38,804 bases of DNA. It comes from CAIKKG01 sp037444725. GTDB lineage: Bacteria > Patescibacteriota > Minisyncoccia > UBA6257 > GWB1-50-10. The translations under genes were made by a program, and so were the position numbers. Positions within the stretch are counted from its first letter, which is position 1; each line of letters starts with the position of its first letter. Positions 22,659-29,538 of the stretch are shown here, piece by piece. The stretch covers positions 1 through 38,804 of the forward strand of contig JBBILW010000003.1 of assembly GCA_037444725.1 (NCBI GenBank). The letters are read 5' to 3'. The notes below the pieces were generated by a model. That model searched no databases, was not told the DNA's origin, and saw only the letters and a list, made by a program, of their open reading frames with translations.

Positions 22659-22972
22659 GGCTCTTCTTTCACTTCTTCCGATTTTCCTGGCTCTACTATT
22701 TCGAACTTGAGAAACGGCACGGGCTTGATGTTTAACTTGCGCACCAACTGGTGGTGGAGGTCCGCCGCGTGGCGGGTCAACATGCCATATACCCCCGGTC
22801 CTTTCTCAAAGGGAATAATACCAAGACGCACATTCGCATGCAATAATTTCTCGTCGACATCAACGCCGAGGATGGTTACGAGCGCTCCTTCGAAATTGAA
22901 GTCACGCGCAAACATTTTGCCGAGCTCTATCTCGATAAGGGCTCCCGCTTTGAGGTTGCGATAGGGTTTCAT
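22649..22972 (-). CDS. rbfA: Ribosome-binding factor A
   Basis: 107 residues. RbfA assists late 16S rRNA processing and 30S maturation. The typical single KH-like fold is visible: LIEIELGKMFARDF, ALVTILGVDVDEKLLHANVRLGI, and LTRHAADLHHQLVRKLNIKPVPFLKFEI. The order infB-rbfA is the common bacterial one. The start follows infB by 7 nt with TAAGGA in the gap. The last codon and TAG stop lie within tRNA-Cys, so RNase P cleavage of the joint transcript would remove the stop codon from the mRNA. Confidence 0.92.
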   Translation of the reverse strand: MKPYRNLKAGALIEIELGKMFARDFNFEGALVTILGVDVDEKLLHANVRLGIIPFEKGPGVYGMLTRHAADLHHQLVRKLNIKPVPFLKFEIVEPGKSEEVKEEPAA

Positions 22973-22979
22973 TCCTTAG

Positions 22980-24422
22980 TTAGATAATCGGAAACAAAAG
23001 TTTGTTGCCGACGCGTATCGGGTCTTCTGATTCCACGCGCATGCCGACCTCAACGCCCGTGGGCGCCTCGGCAACATCTTTGCGCATCGACTGAAGGTTG
23101 ATGATGTGACCCTTGCCGATGAGTTTCATGTCCTGCCAAATCTCGAACGCTTCCTTGTTTTTGATAGGGCCGAGCGCAACCTTGCCTCCCACGACGCGCT
23201 CCTTGCCTTTTGCAGCGCCGAAGACGCCCAAGATTTCGATGGTGCGGTACTCCTTCGTGGAGAATTTCTCCGCGTACTCCTTCATCTGCTTCTCAAGCTC
23301 ATAAATGATGGGGGAGAGGAGCATATTAATCTTTCTCGAAATCGCCATATTTTCCGCAGCGCGGTCCGTTTTCACGCGGAAGCCCACCACGATGGCGTTC
23401 ATGCTCTCCGCATCTTTCACATCGCCCTCCGTAATAGGGCCGATACTCGCCTTAACGACTGCGAGCGGAAGTTTCTGCGCAAGGCGCTGCGTTACTTCCA
23501 CAAGTACTTCGAGTGAACCCGCCTCATCCGCTTTTAAGAATACCGGAAGCTGTTTCTTCTTTTCGAACGTGCTCGCGGCACGCGGTGCAGCGGCTGCTTG
23601 CTTCTCCATTGCCTCAAGTGATTCGCGAAGCATTGCCTCCTCCTTATGCGCGCAGAATACTTCTCCTATCTGAGGAGCTTTTTCAAAACCGATGATAGTC
23701 GCGGGAGCGCTGGGGCTCAATTCTTTTGCCGCCTTACCCGCAAAGTCTTCCAAGATGCGCACTTTTCCACTCGCGCTGTGCGTTGCAATCATTGCGCCCT
23801 GTTTCAACACGCCTTGTTTAATGATTACGCTCGCCAGCGTACCGCGTTTCGGGTCCATGCGAACGGAAATAACGACGCCCGAGGCAATGTTGTTGCCCAC
23901 GCAATGAATGTCTTCAAGTTCGGAAGCGAGTAATACCAAATCAAGAAGTTCGTTCACGCCCTCGCCCGTTTTTGCGGAAATCGCGTGCCACGACACATCG
24001 CCGCCTCGTCCTTCGAGGAAGACGTTCAACTGCATGAGGTCGTTTGCCACACGGTCTACGTCGGCTCCGGGCTTATCGATTTTATTTACCGCGACGATAA
24101 ACGGAACTTTTTCTTCCTGGATGTATTTCAGGGCATCCTTCGTCTGCGGTTTTACACTGTCGTCAGCCGCAACCACCAAAATGGCGAGGTCGGCGACGTT
24201 TGCGCCGCGCTTGCGCATCTGCGAAAACGCCTCGTGTCCAGGCGTATCGATAAACGTAATCTTTTTTCCGTTGTGGGCAATCTCATAGGCACCCATAGAC
24301 TGGGTAATGCCTCCCGCCTCCTTGCTCGCCACGTTCGATTTACGGATATAATCAAGAAGCGTGGTCTTTCCGTGGTCCACATGACCCATAATAACGACGA
24401 TTGGAGGGCGCGATTGCTTCAT
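22980..24422 (-). CDS. infB: Translation initiation factor IF-2, short form
   Basis: 480 residues. G1 GHVDHGKT starts at residue 13, G3 DTPGHE, G4 NKID, G5 SAKTGEG. Then domains II, III and IV-C2, with the C-terminus ending VGMRVESEDPIRVGNKLLF. The whole N-terminal extension of E. coli IF-2 (~390 residues) is absent, as is usual for CPR. The open frame could begin at a TTG at 24461, but ATG 24422 directly precedes the conserved RPPIVVIMGHVDHGK. A TTGTAT-17-TAGTTT promoter would give a leader of only ~3 nt. rbfA and tRNA-Cys follow in one transcript. Confidence 0.95.
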   Translation of the reverse strand: MKQSRPPIVVIMGHVDHGKTTLLDYIRKSNVASKEAGGITQSMGAYEIAHNGKKITFIDTPGHEAFSQMRKRGANVADLAILVVAADDSVKPQTKDALKYIQEEKVPFIVAVNKIDKPGADVDRVANDLMQLNVFLEGRGGDVSWHAISAKTGEGVNELLDLVLLASELEDIHCVGNNIASGVVISVRMDPKRGTLASVIIKQGVLKQGAMIATHSASGKVRILEDFAGKAAKELSPSAPATIIGFEKAPQIGEVFCAHKEEAMLRESLEAMEKQAAAAPRAASTFEKKKQLPVFLKADEAGSLEVLVEVTQRLAQKLPLAVVKASIGPITEGDVKDAESMNAIVVGFRVKTDRAAENMAISRKINMLLSPIIYELEKQMKEYAEKFSTKEYRTIEILGVFGAAKGKERVVGGKVALGPIKNKEAFEIWQDMKLIGKGHIINLQSMRKDVAEAPTGVEVGMRVESEDPIRVGNKLLFPII

Positions 24423-24510
24423 TTGTATTGTAAAACTAGCAGAGAAGTGGTATAAATACAAGGTTTTTCACGCATTTATGAGGGTTAGTTGCAGTCGTTT
24501 ATCAGTGATT

Positions 24511-24597
24511 GGAGGCGTGGCTGAGCGGTCGAAAGCGGCTTCCTGCTAAGAAGTCGTGGGGGGAACCCCACCGAAGGTTCGAATCCTTCCGCCTCCG
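24511..24597 (+). tRNA. tRNA-Ser (GCT)
   Basis: 87-nt class II tRNA, acceptor GGAGGCG/CGCCTCC, discriminator G, anticodon loop CTGCTAA, variable arm TGGGGGGAACCCCA. CCA is not encoded. Its 3' end is copied three more times downstream. Confidence 0.95.
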
Positions 24598-24607
24598 CAT
24601 AAAAAAC

Positions 24608-24630
24608 AAAAACACCGAAAGGTGTTTTTT
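24608..24630 (+). terminator. Terminator after tRNA-Ser (GCT)
   Basis: 9-bp stem AAAAACACC-GAAA-GGTGTTTTT with T run. Confidence 0.85.
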
Positions 24631-24634
24631 GTTC

Positions 24635-24786
24635 GCGGAGCTGGAAGGATTCGAACAGGAGTGGGGTCGGGAGAACACTTGGTCTCCCGTATAGGAAATA
24701 GCTCCGCGGGAGCGTTTAGAAACCGTGGGCTTCTAAAGAGCGAGACCGTTGCGGTTGAGCGACGTTCGATTACCTTCCGCCTCCGC
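24635..24786 (+). repeat. tRNA-tail structured element 3 (after tRNA-Ser GCT)
   Basis: Left end 24635-24656 is the reverse complement of the last 22 nt of the tRNA-Ser region (20/22). Right end 24764-24786 is a direct copy. The core has hairpin 1 (24668-24674 with 24683-24689), a small GCTCC-GCG-GGAGC hairpin (24701-24713) and hairpin 2 (24715-24721 with 24731-24737, plus an inner CC/GG), followed by GAGCGAGACCG. Same plan as elements 1 and 2, but with largely different stem sequences. Confidence 0.75.
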
Positions 24787-24792
24787 AAAAAT

Positions 24793-24824
24793 AAACGGGA
24801 AACCTTTCTGGTGTCCCGTTTTAT
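24793..24824 (+). terminator. Hairpin/terminator between the two direct tRNA-Ser tail copies
   Basis: 8-bp stem AAACGGGA/TCCCGTTT with an inner ACC/GGT pair, then a short T run. Confidence 0.65.
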
Positions 24825-24867
24825 ATTCGTTGCAGTTGAGTGATGCTCGATTCATTTCCGCCTCCGC
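24825..24867 (+). repeat. Second direct copy of the element-3 right flank
   Basis: CGTTGCAGTTGAGTGATGCT and then CGATTCATTTCCGCCTCCGC repeat the sequence at 24748-24786 with about six substitutions and one deletion. A terminator-like hairpin lies between the copies, so the unit of duplication is hairpin plus tail. Confidence 0.7.
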
Positions 24868-24889
24868 GAATGAAGAAAGTTGTCCCCTC

Positions 24890-24920
24890 TTGCAATGCGG
24901 CTTCATGACATTATTATGAT
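24890..24920 (+). promoter_or_regulatory. Promoter giving a leaderless 24927 mRNA
   Basis: TATGAT (24915-24920) 6 nt before ATG; possible -35 TTGCAA (24890-24895, 19-bp spacer). Confidence 0.6.
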
Positions 24921-24926
24921 ATCTAT

Positions 24927-25223
24927 ATGGCTACACTTAACCAAATAACGTCAGTGGTGAGCAAAATGTCAGAGAGGCTTGACGGCGACCGGAGCGTGCA
25001 AAGCAAGCTGTTAAACTTAAATTTTGACGTTGCTAAGCTGTGGCTCGCTACCCAAAAAGAAGATAAACAAGAATTGCAGAAACGGGTAGCCAACCTTTTT
25101 GTCGGCAGTTTTATTATGGCTGATGTATTGGGGTATAAAGACATTGAAGCCGTCATTTCTCAAAGATTAGCGGAACTTAAACAACACCACGTTCTTGGAA
25201 ACGAAGAGAACGAGTTAGTATAA
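24927..25223 (+). CDS. Uncharacterised all-alpha protein
   Basis: 98 residues, predicted four helices (NQITSVVSKMSERLDG, SVQSKLLNLNFDVAKLWLATQ, KQELQKRVANLFVGSFIMADVLG, KDIEAVISQRLAELKQHHV). The last two resemble a MazG-like helical pair, but the EExxE/ExxD metal ligands are missing, so enzymatic function is doubtful. Leaderless start behind TATGAT. The composition is more AT-rich than genes to the left. Confidence 0.6.
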   Translation: MATLNQITSVVSKMSERLDGDRSVQSKLLNLNFDVAKLWLATQKEDKQELQKRVANLFVGSFIMADVLGYKDIEAVISQRLAELKQHHVLGNEENELV

Positions 25224-25233
25224 GTGCGGCAAG

Positions 25234-25270
25234 TATAAAATGGGACGCCTTTGAGGCGCCTCATTTTATA
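25234..25270. terminator. Bidirectional terminator after the 24927 gene
   Basis: Stem TATAAAATG/CATTTTATA continuing through CGCCT-TTG-AGGCG with one mismatch. Confidence 0.75.
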
Positions 25271-25295
25271 TTCATGGTGCGAGGGCTTCGTGTGT

Positions 25296-25301
25296 TAATA
25301 T
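25296..25301 (+). promoter_or_regulatory. -10 box of the MliC-like gene
   Basis: TAATAT exactly 6 nt before ATG 25308; no good -35 box identified. Confidence 0.45.
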
Positions 25302-25307
25302 TCGAAT

Positions 25308-26156
25308 ATGAAAAAGATTCACATTGGTATGACTGCCGCGGGAATTATTTTTGCGATTGCAGTGGGGGTATATGCGTGGGGGAGACTTGAAAAGCCACAA
25401 CCTATCGGCGGACAAAAAGATGCACATGGATGCCTTGTCGCGGCTGGTTACTCCTGGTGCGATGCGCGAAAGGAATGCGAGCGGCCGTGGGAACGATATT
25501 GCACCACCGCAACGCCGAAGGCGGCCACGTTTATCTGCGCTGACGAAAAATCAATTTCCGCTATTTTTTACCCCAGTGACGACAAGTACGTTGACTTAGT
25601 GTTGAGCGACGGAAGAGCATTGTCTGTGCCTCATGCCATTTCGGCTTCAGGTGCGCGCTATGCAAAAGCAGATGAATCATTTGTCTTTTGGAATAAGGGC
25701 GACACTGCTTTCATAACAGAAAAAGGAACAACCACATTTTCTGGCTGCGCGATAACGACGCAAAACAAGGTACAGTTCACGAACTCGAAAGGGGGATACG
25801 GCTTTGATTATCCGCCTGTATGGAAAGTAGCGATTAATCAGTACAACAATAGCAATTCTTTATTTGGCCCGAACGCTGATAGCGCTTCAGGTCTCGGCGG
25901 TGTTGAGGTATTTCCCAATCAGAAATCAATTGATTCATTCCTCGCGGGCGTGGCAGCACAATACGATAACAAAATTACCATCGCGGTTGATGGAGTGCCC
26001 GGAGTCCGCGTTCATTATAAAGGCACACCGGTGAGCGGTACGGCTTTTGTAGTGCTCAAAGACGGCAACATTTTTAATATCTATATTAACAGCGAAAAAG
26101 GTGAAAACGTCAGCTTGCTCGACCAGCTCGTTTCTACTTTCAAGTTTGTCCGTTAG
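25308..26156 (+). CDS. Membrane-anchored protein with an MliC-like (lysozyme-inhibitor) domain
   Basis: 282 residues. N-terminal anchor at residues ~5-24. A cysteine motif (DAHGCLVAAGYSWCDARKEC, then ERPWERYC) is often found before protease-inhibitor or MliC modules. The domain FICADEKSISAIFYP ... SASGARYAKADESFVFWNKGDTAFI matches the MliC/PliC pattern (SxxGxRYxxxxxxFWxKG) of c-type lysozyme inhibitors. The C-terminal beta domain ends TFKFV. Likely extracytoplasmic; it could protect the cell wall against host or predator lysozyme, a plausible role for an episymbiont. Leaderless start. Confidence 0.75.
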   Translation: MKKIHIGMTAAGIIFAIAVGVYAWGRLEKPQPIGGQKDAHGCLVAAGYSWCDARKECERPWERYCTTATPKAATFICADEKSISAIFYPSDDKYVDLVLSDGRALSVPHAISASGARYAKADESFVFWNKGDTAFITEKGTTTFSGCAITTQNKVQFTNSKGGYGFDYPPVWKVAINQYNNSNSLFGPNADSASGLGGVEVFPNQKSIDSFLAGVAAQYDNKITIAVDGVPGVRVHYKGTPVSGTAFVVLKDGNIFNIYINSEKGENVSLLDQLVSTFKFVR

Positions 26157-26339
26157 GCGCACGACCTCCAACAGCTCGGCAATGTCGGCCTTAGCACCCG
26201 CGCGCTGTTGAATGTGGAGTAGCTCTTATATATCGGCACGCCCTACGAAATTTCTTCTCTGTCAGCTCTCAATGAAACAGATTGATGAAAGCATTGATAT
26301 TTAAGTTTGCGGGCTTTTAGGGTGGGGCGCTCCGTCATT
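26157..26339. other. Intergenic stretch without a supported gene
   Basis: No promoter, RNA gene or long ORF is seen. The frame of the upstream gene continues after its TAG for 21 codons to a second TAG and a further 20 codons to TGA. The text (LQQLGNVGLSTRALLNVE, then LLYIGTPYEISSLSALNETD) looks protein-like. It may be the decayed end of an older gene. Confidence 0.3.
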
Positions 26340-26438
26340 TGTTAAATAGCGATAACGCTGAATGTTAAATAGCAAAATAGTATGTTATAATAAAAACATT
26401 GATTTATGCATGCTTGTAGTGTATTATTGTTAAATAAC
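26340..26438 (+). promoter_or_regulatory. Fic promoter region with three TGTTAAATA(G/A)C repeats
   Basis: Direct repeats at 26340-26350, 26363-26373 and 26428-26438. A strong -10 TATAAT lies at 26386-26391, with repeat 2 at the -35 position. Repeat 3 lies just before the ATG (and contains TAAATA, itself a possible leaderless -10). This layout suggests an operator for repression, perhaps by the encoded protein, whose C-terminus looks like a winged helix. Confidence 0.5.
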
Positions 26439-26442
26439 GAAT

Positions 26443-27636
26443 ATGGAAGAAGTAAATAAAAAAGCCTTCAAATACGTCCCGCTTAAGCTTTATGATCCAA
26501 AGTGGGGAAGTCGGCTAGCAAATACTATTATTGAGTTAGAAAAACTGCGAGTAAAAAAACTTGGGGGGCCCGTTCCACCATATATATTTTTCCAATTAAA
26601 GGACATTTTTCAGATGTTTGAGAGTCTTGGTTCTGCGCGTGTTGAGGGTAACAACACCACATTGGCTGAGTTTGTTGAGAAGATCATCGAAGATCCATCA
26701 AAAACAGCGAAAGATGAGGGATTGAGAGAGATATACAATATCGAACGCGCGATTGCGTTCATTGATAAAAATGTTGGGAAAACGACTCAGTTCAACCGCG
26801 GTTTAATTTCCGAAATTCACAAAATTATAGTGGACGGCCTAGTGCCACCACCGACGGGTGAAGGATCTCGTCACCCAGGGGAATTGCGCCAAATTAATGT
26901 TTCTATCCAACGATCAAGTCACATTCCTCCGGATAAGACGAAGGTTCAGGAGTATTTTGATGAATTGCTTAAGTTTGTTAATCAATCCATTGATGAGCAA
27001 TATCATTTGTTGGCCATAGCATTATCTCACCATCGAATGGCGTGGATCCACCCCTTTGATAACGGCAACGGGCGTATGGTGCGTATGTTCACGTACGCGC
27101 TTCTTATAAAGCAGGGATTTCAAGTGAAAAGTGGTCGCATTTTGAATCCGACCGCGATATTTTGCATGGACAGAGATAAATATTATGACATGCTTTCACT
27201 TGCCGACTCAGGGGAAGAGGATAAGGTTTTAGAGTGGTGTTTATACGTGTTAGATGGTTTACGTCTCGAAATAGAAAAGATCGATAAATTGCTCGATCTC
27301 GGGTATATTACCAATACCATTTTACTACCAATGCTTTCTTACGCTCTGGAGCAGAAGCACATCACACCACGTGAGCACAAAATACTTTCAACTCTTGTGA
27401 GGGCTGAGGATATGACCATAAAATCCGCAGATTTAGTGGAAATTATTGGCAACGAATCATCGGTGCAGCGCTCAAGAATACTAAAAAAATTAAAAGATAA
27501 AAAAATGCTCATTCCTCTTGAAGAAAATGGTCGCGTGTACACAATAGGATTCGCGAATAACTATTTATTACGTGGTATCGCATATATTCTAGAAAAAAAT
27601 AGCTTTGTGCCAGAATCACTAAATAAGAAATACTAA
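26443..27636 (+). CDS. Fic family protein with winged-helix C-terminus
   Basis: 397 residues. Fic motif HPFDNGNGRMVR at 203-214 is intact (catalytic H203), so AMP- or other NMP-transfer to a protein hydroxyl is possible. The N-terminal inhibitory motif (S/T)xxxE(G/N) is present as SARVEG (64-69), meaning the enzyme is class II and self-inhibited. The C-terminal ~90 residues (ITPREHKILSTLVRAED ... SVQRSRILKKLKDKKMLIPL) form a winged helix, as in Fic proteins that regulate transcription. Strongly AT-rich compared with the rest of the window, suggesting horizontal transfer. Flanked by an accessory DNA-modification-type gene. Confidence 0.9.
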   Translation: MEEVNKKAFKYVPLKLYDPKWGSRLANTIIELEKLRVKKLGGPVPPYIFFQLKDIFQMFESLGSARVEGNNTTLAEFVEKIIEDPSKTAKDEGLREIYNIERAIAFIDKNVGKTTQFNRGLISEIHKIIVDGLVPPPTGEGSRHPGELRQINVSIQRSSHIPPDKTKVQEYFDELLKFVNQSIDEQYHLLAIALSHHRMAWIHPFDNGNGRMVRMFTYALLIKQGFQVKSGRILNPTAIFCMDRDKYYDMLSLADSGEEDKVLEWCLYVLDGLRLEIEKIDKLLDLGYITNTILLPMLSYALEQKHITPREHKILSTLVRAEDMTIKSADLVEIIGNESSVQRSRILKKLKDKKMLIPLEENGRVYTIGFANNYLLRGIAYILEKNSFVPESLNKKY

Positions 27637-27648
27637 CGATTACTCAAA

Positions 27649-27670
27649 GCGCCCCTCCTGGCGTTTTGTG
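27649..27670 (+). terminator. Weak terminator after fic
   Basis: Short GCGCC/GGCG stem with 6-nt loop and a TTTT. Confidence 0.4.
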
Positions 27671-27680
27671 TTAGTAGGGG

Positions 27681-27710
27681 TTGGAATTATCGTAAGAAGT
27701 TCGACATAAT
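27681..27710 (+). promoter_or_regulatory. Promoter giving a leaderless 27718 mRNA
   Basis: TTGGAA (27681-27686), 18 bp, CATAAT (27705-27710), 7 nt to ATG. Confidence 0.6.
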
Positions 27711-27717
27711 TTCGGTA

Positions 27718-28635
27718 ATGGAACTCCCCGAAAATCTGAAAGAACTTTATCGGCATTGGGAGGGGCATGCGGGCGCAAGCTCGGGCGTGGGAACGGATAG
27801 CGTTACCAGCGACAAAGAGCTATTTGAGCGCATCACGTGGTTCATCAATGAGCGTCTAGAGATTTGGAAAAAGAAAACGGCGGGAGAGAAACCGCCATAC
27901 ACGCAGGATGCGATTCTCTCGCACTATCGTTTCTGCAACATCTTCAGAGAGTTTGATAGGCAGACGATTGAGCTTCATACACTTCTTAATCCGCTGAGGG
28001 ATAATTTTCCTCTGTGGTTGTTAAACATGTTCTACTGCCGGATGATTGCGAGGCCAGAAACAATTCACGCGGTGGGCTTACTCTCGTTCAACGCAAAAGA
28101 AAACGAGGAGCTGTATAAACGACTCATAGCTTTGCCGCGTCCGCGCTACGGCACACCGTATGTGTTTCCGATAAGCGTGATTCAAAAAAGTAAAACGCCG
28201 ACGAGAGAATTATTTATAACAGACTTCTTACCACGCGTGATGGAGTCGGTAGCGAAGGAGATTGAGACGTGGGAGCGTGTGTCCGTATACGAAGGAGTGA
28301 AGAAGGTTATTCCTATTTTTGACTACAACTTGAACTTCCTCTGGACCGAGGCGCTTATCGATGTAGCATATCAGTTTCCACAGTACACAAATCTTTTTGA
28401 GCGGTTTCCTGTCGGCCCTGGGGCATTGCCGACATTGAGACGCATTAATGAAGAGAAAGAGCCGTCGGAGCTTGTGGTGGAGCTCGCGAAGATAAATATA
28501 GATATGTACATCACATTCAACGGGAAGCCGTTACGGCTCTCGGCGGAAAATTGGGAGGGAGTGGCGTGCGAATTCAGGAAATACACGAATTTGAGTGCGG
28601 GGAGGGGGAGGAAGAGAATATTCTCTCATTATTAG
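27718..28635 (+). CDS. HMUDK-helical / thymine-pyrophosphorylase-like protein
   Basis: 305 residues, mainly helical. Segments WFINERLEIWKKKTAGEKPPYTQDAILSHYRFCNIFREFDR, HAVGLLSF, and the later FPQYTNLFERFPVGPGALPTLRRI match the pattern I know for the 5-hmdU DNA kinase helical domain / alpha-glutamyl-putrescinyl-thymine pyrophosphorylase superfamily. That is a DNA-glycosylase-like fold described from phage systems that hypermodify thymine. No kinase or transferase partner is adjacent, so the activity here is unknown; a base-modifying or DNA-repair/defence role is plausible. Leaderless start. It ends next to a palindrome GAGAATATTCTC. Confidence 0.65.
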   Translation: MELPENLKELYRHWEGHAGASSGVGTDSVTSDKELFERITWFINERLEIWKKKTAGEKPPYTQDAILSHYRFCNIFREFDRQTIELHTLLNPLRDNFPLWLLNMFYCRMIARPETIHAVGLLSFNAKENEELYKRLIALPRPRYGTPYVFPISVIQKSKTPTRELFITDFLPRVMESVAKEIETWERVSVYEGVKKVIPIFDYNLNFLWTEALIDVAYQFPQYTNLFERFPVGPGALPTLRRINEEKEPSELVVELAKINIDMYITFNGKPLRLSAENWEGVACEFRKYTNLSAGRGRKRIFSHY

Positions 28636-28661
28636 ACAACTGCGCGGGTCTGCGCTAGTCT
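28632..28661 (+). promoter_or_regulatory. Promoter of the 28707 gene
   Basis: TTAGAC (28632-28637), 18 bp, TAGTCT (28656-28661). It overlaps the stop codon of the preceding gene. Confidence 0.5.
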
Positions 28662-28706
28662 GCAATCAGTAACTCAAACAACCCGAAACAGGAAAGGGAG
28701 GGGCAT

Positions 28707-29228
28707 ATGGGACTCTTGAAGCGCATCGCAGACTTGTTCCGAGGGCGGAAGAGCAACAATCCCGCATCAGTTGAAGCGCCCGATACGAGGGTGGAGATTG
28801 AGGAGGGTGAAGACCCCATTCCGAGGCTCTGCTTCCCGAACGGACGTGGCTGTCCGCATGGGCCCACAAAGGGCGTGGTTGCCTTGGTCATCCACGGCAA
28901 GCCATTCGAGATCGACTCACCTCCGATGTGCAAGGAGTGCAGTGAGAAGTATTTGAACGCGAATGCGACAAAGTGCGCCGTCTGCAAGATGCCGATTTTC
29001 CCCGGTGACGCCGTGGGCGACCCGAGCGGGTCAATCCTCACCATCGGGAAGAAGTTCGTTCATCTTACGCACGGGTGTTGCGAGGACGGCGGGTACTTCT
29101 GTGGGTACTGGGGAGAGGGCAGGCTCGTGAGGCTTCACGAGGTCGACCCGAAGCAGTTCCCCGAGGGCACGACAACGGTAATGGCGCACGCCTTCACGAG
29201 TGGTGAGACAGTTATCTCGCGTCCGTAG
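28707..29228 (+). CDS. Multi-cysteine zinc-finger protein
   Basis: 173 residues. After a basic, acidic-tailed N-terminus there are at least ten cysteines arranged as C-x6-C (LCFPNGRGCPHG), CKEC, CAVC and GCCEDGGYFC, with His residues in FVHLTHG. The spacing fits two zinc fingers of a FYVE/LIM/RING-like kind. No membrane segment. Strong ribosome-binding site (AAGGGAGGGG) and own promoter. Co-transcribed with the zinc ribbon gene that follows after 13 nt. Not recognised as a named family. Confidence 0.65.
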   Translation: MGLLKRIADLFRGRKSNNPASVEAPDTRVEIEEGEDPIPRLCFPNGRGCPHGPTKGVVALVIHGKPFEIDSPPMCKECSEKYLNANATKCAVCKMPIFPGDAVGDPSGSILTIGKKFVHLTHGCCEDGGYFCGYWGEGRLVRLHEVDPKQFPEGTTTVMAHAFTSGETVISRP

Positions 29229-29241
29229 TCTCGGAGAGCGT

Positions 29242-29421
29242 ATGGAGAAAGTCACACAGGAGGAGCTTGCGCTCATCAACGCGCGGGCGAATGCCGGTTG
29301 CTGCCCCAAGTGCAAGAGCCTCAGTACGGGGTGGGACCCTCGCGAGGAGTGGAAGCGTGAGTGCTTCCGCTGCGGACGAAGGTGGGAGAACGAGCACCTT
29401 CGCGCGCTTCTCAAGAAGTGA
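29242..29421 (+). CDS. Small zinc-ribbon protein
   Basis: 59 residues with one zinc ribbon: CPKC (after a GC) and CFRCGRRW, separated by ~18 residues. Short helical ends. GGAGA 7 nt before ATG 29242. It lies 13 nt after the multi-cysteine gene and before a strong terminator, so the two form a transcription unit. Likely nucleic-acid or protein interaction module. Confidence 0.65.
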   Translation: MEKVTQEELALINARANAGCCPKCKSLSTGWDPREEWKRECFRCGRRWENEHLRALLKK

Positions 29422-29430
29422 GCAACATAG

Positions 29431-29460
29431 AGGGTCGCACAACACGTGCGACCCTTTTTT
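29431..29460 (+). terminator. Terminator of the 28707-29421 unit
   Basis: 10-bp perfect stem (29431-29440 with 29446-29455), loop AACAC, followed by TTTTT. Confidence 0.92.
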
Positions 29461-29462
29461 AT

Positions 29463-29491
29463 TTGACGAGCGCAGTAAATTGGAGTGTACT
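29463..29491 (+). promoter_or_regulatory. Promoter of the 29539 gene
   Basis: TTGACG (29463-29468), 17 bp, TGTACT (29486-29491), directly behind the terminator. Confidence 0.55.
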
Positions 29492-29538
29492 GACAGAGTT
29501 CTTTCACAACGAATCGAACGAAAGGAGGTGAGTGGCAG

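Noticed and set aside
28613..28626. Palindrome AGAGAATATTCTCT at the end of the 27718 gene as a terminator
   Set aside because: It has no GC-rich stem or T run; at most a weak site.
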